Origin: Sunxiuqinia sp965230765
GTDB taxonomy: Bacteria > Bacteroidota > Bacteroidia > Bacteroidales > Prolixibacteraceae
Reading direction: 5' to 3'
NCBI GenBank assembly: GCA_965230765.1
Contig: CBDDLR010000001.1
Span: forward strand, 434,001 to 498,000
DNA: 64,000 nucleotides
Below are positions 59,688 to 64,000 of the stretch, one piece after another (position 1 is the first letter of the stretch; every line of letters starts with the position of its first letter). The notes beneath the pieces were generated by a model that was given only the letters and a program-made list of their open reading frames with translations, was not told the origin of the DNA and did no database searches. The translations under genes and the position numbers were made by a program.

Positions 59688-62600
59688 ATGTCTATGAAAA
59701 AAGGATTATTACTTGTACTGGTTATCTTACTTGGTTTTTCACAAATGGCAATGAGCCAAACCAAGAGGATAACAGGTAAAGTCACTTCCGCGGAGGACGG
59801 CTTACCAATTCCGGGAGTATCAGTTGTTGTGAAGGGAACAACTATTGGTATCATCACAAACGTTGATGGTGAATATCAATTAAGTGTTCCGACTGATGCT
59901 GCGACTCTTATCTACTCTTTTGTAGGTATGGAGACACAGGAAGTAGAACTTACTTCCGAAACAGTTTACAACATTGTAATGCAACCTGAACTAGTAGGGT
60001 TAAATGAAGTTGTTGTAACTGCAATGGGTATTAAAAGGGATAAAAAAGCCCTGGGATATTCAGTAACTGAGTTTAATAGCCAAGATCTTGAAAATGTTGG
60101 AATGACCGATGCAACAAAGGCCTTACAAGGTAAAGTTGCAGGTGTATCGATTTCAGCAGGTTCTGGAGCTCCTGGTTCTTCTACCCGGGTAATTGTAAGA
60201 GGGCTTTCTTCGATTACCCAAAGTAACCAACCACTTTATGTAGTTGATGGTGTACCAATAAACAACTCATTTGCAAGTGGTAACGCAACAGAAAACTCAA
60301 AAAATGTAAGCTCAAAAGTAGATTTTGGTAATGCTGCAGCAGACATCAACCCTGACGATATTGAAACCGTTTCAATATTGAAAGGTGCAGCAGCAACAAA
60401 CCTTTATGGTTCAAGGGCAGCAAATGGAGTTATTCTGATTACCACGAAGAAAGGTGCGCAAAACACCGATCTTCAGGTGAAGATTTCAAGTTCAACATCA
60501 GTGCTTGAAGTAGGTCGCTTACCACATTTTCAAGAAAGATTTGGACAAGGCTGGAGTGGGACCTATGACTCAAAAGAAAATGGTAGCTGGGGTCCAGTGA
60601 TGGACGGCAGTGACCGACTTACGGGATATGTTGTTGACGGCGTTCAACAGTACGCTCCATTTACCTATAAAGAAAATGGTATTCGTCATTTCTACGAATA
60701 TGGCTATACATTAAATAATTCCATTGCAGTTTCAGGTGGAAATAATTTAATGGGCTGGTATATTTCTGCTGCAAATTCAAAATCAGACGGTATCATTCCA
60801 ACTGATAAAGATGTCCTTGATCGTAATTCAATTTCTTTTAAAGGGAATGGTGGAACAGAAAAAACCAAGTTCAACTTTGGTATTACTTACATGAACAGGA
60901 AACTGACAACAATACCAACAGGACAAGGTGATGACGCTGGTGTTGGTGCTGTTTTGTATGCAGATATACTTTACCAACCAATTAACCACTATTTGCCAGA
61001 TTATCGCGATTATAAATATCGGTTCAATGACCTGGACAACTACTATAATGGCTATGCCCAAAACCCGTATTTTACAATGAACGAGACTGGTGCAGAAGCT
61101 AAACAAAGCAGGACATTGGGAAACCTGAATATTACCCAAAACATTTTAGAAGGATTAGATCTTGCTTTTACCGGAGGTATTGACACATACTCAAGGTTCT
61201 CGAATGTTTGGGGTGCAATTGCAAAAGTTACACCAGGTTCAAACAACGATGGTACTATTAATGATGTTGCAGGTGCAGTGAAAGAAGAAGCTCGTTATCA
61301 TACTGAGCTAAATGGTGATCTAGTTGCTACCTATGCTAATGAAGTTGATCTAGGTGGAAATAATCTTCGTTACAATGTGCTCGTAGGTACTAATGTCAAC
61401 CAACGGTCTTTTAAACGTCTAAATGTTGTTTCTAAAGGACTAGTTGTTCCGGAGTATTACAATGTGGGGAATATCAGTGGTTCTGCTGAAGTTTACACCA
61501 GCGAATACAAAAGAAGGTTAGTTGGTGTATTTGGCCAAATCGGACTGGAATTCAACGATATGATTTTCGTTACTCTACAAGCCCGTAATGACTGGTCTTC
61601 TACACTTCCAATTGGAGATAATTCATTCTTCTACCCAGGAGCCACAATGGGTTTCATCTTTTCAGAAATGATTCCTGAAAACAAAATTCTTTCTTATGGT
61701 AAAATGAGATTGAGTTATGCATATGCTGGTAATGATGCTGCTCCATTTATGACCAGTGATTTCTTTTCTCCAGCAATTGTTCGCTCTGGTGGTTTTGGAG
61801 CCACAATTTATCCAGTTGGTGGAATTCCGGCCTATGAAAAATCAAGAAGATTAGGCAATCCCACACTTAAGCCTGAGCTTACCAAAGAATTTGAAATTGG
61901 TACAGACTTAAGGTTTTTCAACAACCGTATAGGTATTGACTTCGCATATTACAATAAGAAAACCACCGACTTGATCATGCTTGCCAACATTGCTGCATCC
62001 TCAGGATTCCGTGAGCAAACATCTAACCTAGGACAGATTACCAATGATGGTATTGAGCTAGCAGTAAACGCAACACCAATCAAAACCAGAGATTTTTCAT
62101 GGGACTTCATATACATGTTTAACAAAGCAGACATGGTTGTTGATGAATTATCTGAAGAACTAGGTGTTACAGAGTATGTCATTAACGATGCCTATGAAAC
62201 AGAGTTTGTTGCTATCCCAGGAGAACAACTGGGAATGTATCGAATTCCAGATTTCAAATATTCACCAGATGGCAGCATCATAGTTGGCGACAACGGACTT
62301 CCTGTTGAAGGTGATAAAATTCTTGTTGGTTCTTCAGTCCCTGATTTCAACATGTCATTGACAAACACGTTTTCTTACAAAGGATTCCGCCTATCAGCGT
62401 TAGTTGATTTCCAAAAAGGTGGTTACATGTATTCAAACACTGCAGGAGCTACTTTCTGGTCGGGTAACAACGAACAATCAACGACAAACGACAGACGTCC
62501 TTATATTGTTCCAAACTCAGTTGTGGAATTAAAAGATGGAGAAGGCAATGTGACTGGTTACGTTGAAAATACAACACCTGTATTTGATAACTGGCATGAA

Positions 62601-62903
62601 TATTACTCAGCTAACACCAATAAACCAATGGAAAGATCAAGAATTATAGAGAGAACTTACATCAAACTAAGGGAAGTTTCACTTTCCTATCGTTTCAATC
62701 AAAAGGTTCTTGATAAAACCTTCTTATCTGCAGCCAATGTTTCAATATATGGCCGTAACCTGTTCTTGTGGACACCAGCAAATAACAGTTATGTCGATCC
62801 CGAAACAACAACATGGGATAACGATGTAGAAGGTCTGTTTGGTGAATTTAACGGCGCCCCTGCTGTTAGAACATATGGGATCAAGTTAGATGTAACATTT
62901 TAA
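59688..62903 (+). CDS. SusC/RagA-like TonB-dependent receptor
   Basis: 1071 aa; a second in-frame ATG two codons on (59694) is equally possible as start. Signal peptide MKKGLLLVLVILLGFSQ..SQ. The carboxypeptidase-like regulatory domain (about 25-105, RITGKVTSAEDGLPIPGVSV) is followed by the plug (VVVTAMGIKRDKKALGYSV, GKVAGVSISAGSGAPGSS, LYVVDGVPINN, IETVSILKGAAATNLYGSRA). The large barrel ends APAVRTYGIKLDVTF, with a terminal Phe as usual for outer-membrane proteins. SusC proteins import glycans or peptides through the outer membrane using TonB energy, with SusD as the lid. The SusD gene follows 12 nt later. The substrate cannot be told from this window. Confidence 0.96.
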   Translation: MSMKKGLLLVLVILLGFSQMAMSQTKRITGKVTSAEDGLPIPGVSVVVKGTTIGIITNVDGEYQLSVPTDAATLIYSFVGMETQEVELTSETVYNIVMQPELVGLNEVVVTAMGIKRDKKALGYSVTEFNSQDLENVGMTDATKALQGKVAGVSISAGSGAPGSSTRVIVRGLSSITQSNQPLYVVDGVPINNSFASGNATENSKNVSSKVDFGNAAADINPDDIETVSILKGAAATNLYGSRAANGVILITTKKGAQNTDLQVKISSSTSVLEVGRLPHFQERFGQGWSGTYDSKENGSWGPVMDGSDRLTGYVVDGVQQYAPFTYKENGIRHFYEYGYTLNNSIAVSGGNNLMGWYISAANSKSDGIIPTDKDVLDRNSISFKGNGGTEKTKFNFGITYMNRKLTTIPTGQGDDAGVGAVLYADILYQPINHYLPDYRDYKYRFNDLDNYYNGYAQNPYFTMNETGAEAKQSRTLGNLNITQNILEGLDLAFTGGIDTYSRFSNVWGAIAKVTPGSNNDGTINDVAGAVKEEARYHTELNGDLVATYANEVDLGGNNLRYNVLVGTNVNQRSFKRLNVVSKGLVVPEYYNVGNISGSAEVYTSEYKRRLVGVFGQIGLEFNDMIFVTLQARNDWSSTLPIGDNSFFYPGATMGFIFSEMIPENKILSYGKMRLSYAYAGNDAAPFMTSDFFSPAIVRSGGFGATIYPVGGIPAYEKSRRLGNPTLKPELTKEFEIGTDLRFFNNRIGIDFAYYNKKTTDLIMLANIAASSGFREQTSNLGQITNDGIELAVNATPIKTRDFSWDFIYMFNKADMVVDELSEELGVTEYVINDAYETEFVAIPGEQLGMYRIPDFKYSPDGSIIVGDNGLPVEGDKILVGSSVPDFNMSLTNTFSYKGFRLSALVDFQKGGYMYSNTAGATFWSGNNEQSTTNDRRPYIVPNSVVELKDGEGNVTGYVENTTPVFDNWHEYYSANTNKPMERSRIIERTYIKLREVSLSYRFNQKVLDKTFLSAANVSIYGRNLFLWTPANNSYVDPETTTWDNDVEGLFGEFNGAPAVRTYGIKLDVTF

Positions 62904-62915
62904 ATTTAGTACTGT

Positions 62916-64000
62916 ATGAAAAAAGTATCAATTATATTAGCTTTAATTGTCCTCACATTTTCATCTTGTGATGAATTTCTGGATATTAATGAAAATCCGA
63001 ACTTTCCTCAAGATGTCTCTGATGAGTTGTTGCTAACTGCTTCTCTTGTGTCAACAGCAAATGTTTACGCTGCTGACTGGGGACTGATTGGATCATTCTG
63101 GTCACAGCACTGGGCTCAAAACAATACCTCTTCTCAATATAAAATTTATGAATCATATGCATTAAGTAGCAATACCAATGTCATTGAAAGATCGTATCGT
63201 GAAATGTACGAAGGGGCTCTAAGCGACAATGAAATATACCTTCGCAAGGTTGAAGCCAATGAAAATTGGGGGGCTTATCTAATGGGTGCAGTAATTAAGG
63301 CATTTGGGTTCCAATACCTAGTTGACATGTATGACAATATTCCTTATAAGGAAGCGTTCTTGGGAGCTGAAAACCTTAACCCAGCAATCAATAGTGGAAG
63401 TGAAGTATACGAAGCAATTTATGCATTGTTAAATGATGCACTTTCTAAAGATTTACATGGGTTTGTATCTGAGATTTATGAAGCAAATGACATCATTTTT
63501 GGAGGTCATATTGAAGATTGGGAAGCATTTGCCTATTCTTTAAAATTAAGAATATTACTTCGCCAATATGATGCTAACTCTTCATTTGCTAGTAGTGAAA
63601 TCGCTGCTTTGCTTGCTGATTTAGAAGCTGGAAATATTCATCTGCTTGACAAAGATGTTTCGATAACTAATTTCGAAGATGCTGATAGTAAATCAAATCC
63701 ATTGTATGAATCAGACCAACGTCAGTTAAATACAAGAAACAACATCAGGGCTTGCGCAACGTTCACTTCTTATTTGGAAGCAAATAACGACCCAAGGATT
63801 AGTCATCTATTTAGATCCGTTGCAGGAAATTACTATGGGATGATCCCCGGTTCGTACAACGTACCATCAACTGAATTTGAGGCCCCGAATTTAATCTCAC
63901 GCCCAGTGATTGAACCAACAATGCCTGTATTCTTAATGACTTATGCCGAGTCTGAATTACTGATTGCTGAAGCATATTTAAGAATGGGTAATGTTGCAGA
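62916..64000 (+). CDS. SusD/RagB-like lipoprotein (3' end beyond window)
   Basis: Begins with ATG at 62916 and is open for 361 codons to the window edge. The lipoprotein signal ends LTFSSC (Cys18), followed by DEFLDINENPN, the standard start of mature SusD proteins. The body is helical with SusD-like TPR features: YEGALSDNEIYLRKVEA, LVDMYDNIPYKEAF, EDWEAFAYSLKLRILLRQYD and the C-terminal-side MTYAESELLIAEAYLRMGNV. It fits the SusD-like_2 type. It binds the ligand at the cell surface and covers the SusC barrel. It is surely cotranscribed with the SusC-like gene. Confidence 0.94.
   Translation, partial: MKKVSIILALIVLTFSSCDEFLDINENPNFPQDVSDELLLTASLVSTANVYAADWGLIGSFWSQHWAQNNTSSQYKIYESYALSSNTNVIERSYREMYEGALSDNEIYLRKVEANENWGAYLMGAVIKAFGFQYLVDMYDNIPYKEAFLGAENLNPAINSGSEVYEAIYALLNDALSKDLHGFVSEIYEANDIIFGGHIEDWEAFAYSLKLRILLRQYDANSSFASSEIAALLADLEAGNIHLLDKDVSITNFEDADSKSNPLYESDQRQLNTRNNIRACATFTSYLEANNDPRISHLFRSVAGNYYGMIPGSYNVPSTEFEAPNLISRPVIEPTMPVFLMTYAESELLIAEAYLRMGNVA

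Overview
The window is chromosomal DNA of a member of the Bacteroidota, most likely a Bacteroidales/Marinilabiliales-type marine or sediment organism (inference). The signs are a SusC/SusD pair, three PorP/SprF-type outer-membrane proteins, type IX secretion (T9SS) type-B C-terminal sorting domains, promoters of the TTTG-N19-21-TAnnTTTG form, and few Shine-Dalgarno sequences.

Layout. 1-2454: 3' part of infB with its terminator. 2559-4787: accessory patch with a decayed IS982-type transposase and an AT-rich lipoprotein carrying two retropepsin-like domains. 5363-15445: housekeeping block with gcvH, tsaE, an alanine dehydrogenase, a type I pullulanase with a small membrane protein, an envelope-stress-like operon (two multi-pass membrane proteins, LytS-type kinase, LytTR regulator), glnS and folB. 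15525-15724: a decayed tRNA-Cys-like copy followed by an intact tRNA-Cys(GCA) and its terminator. 15838-18228: an eight-haem cytochrome/TPR lipoprotein.

18605-58383 is the outstanding part: about 40 kb devoted almost entirely to giant modular secreted proteins and their PorP/SprF partners. Unit 1 is a 3940-aa protein (about 26 Ig-like modules, SprB-like repeats, PKD, type-B CTD) overlapping its SprF by 4 nt. Unit 2 is a 2443-aa repeat protein without a CTD, then a 338-aa and a 223-aa secreted protein, a frameshifted four-helix-bundle gene, a 1686-aa CTD protein and its SprF. Unit 3 is a 2692-aa protein (IgGFc-binding-like domain, disulfide-rich doublets, calcium-binding ladder, CTD) and its SprF. 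Each CTD-bearing protein is directly followed by its own PorP/SprF gene, the arrangement known for SprB/SprF gliding adhesins. Unit 2 looks like a multi-subunit surface appendage in which only one subunit carries the export tag, and it is my best candidate for an undescribed system. Leaders of these units share a 26-nt element (units 1 and 2) and start-proximal stem-loops.

58443-64000: tpx (minus strand), a 0.7-kb spacer with an unassigned terminator and promoter, then a SusC-like TonB-dependent receptor and the 5' part of its SusD-like lipoprotein, which runs off the window. All identifications come from reading motifs by eye; no database search was made.
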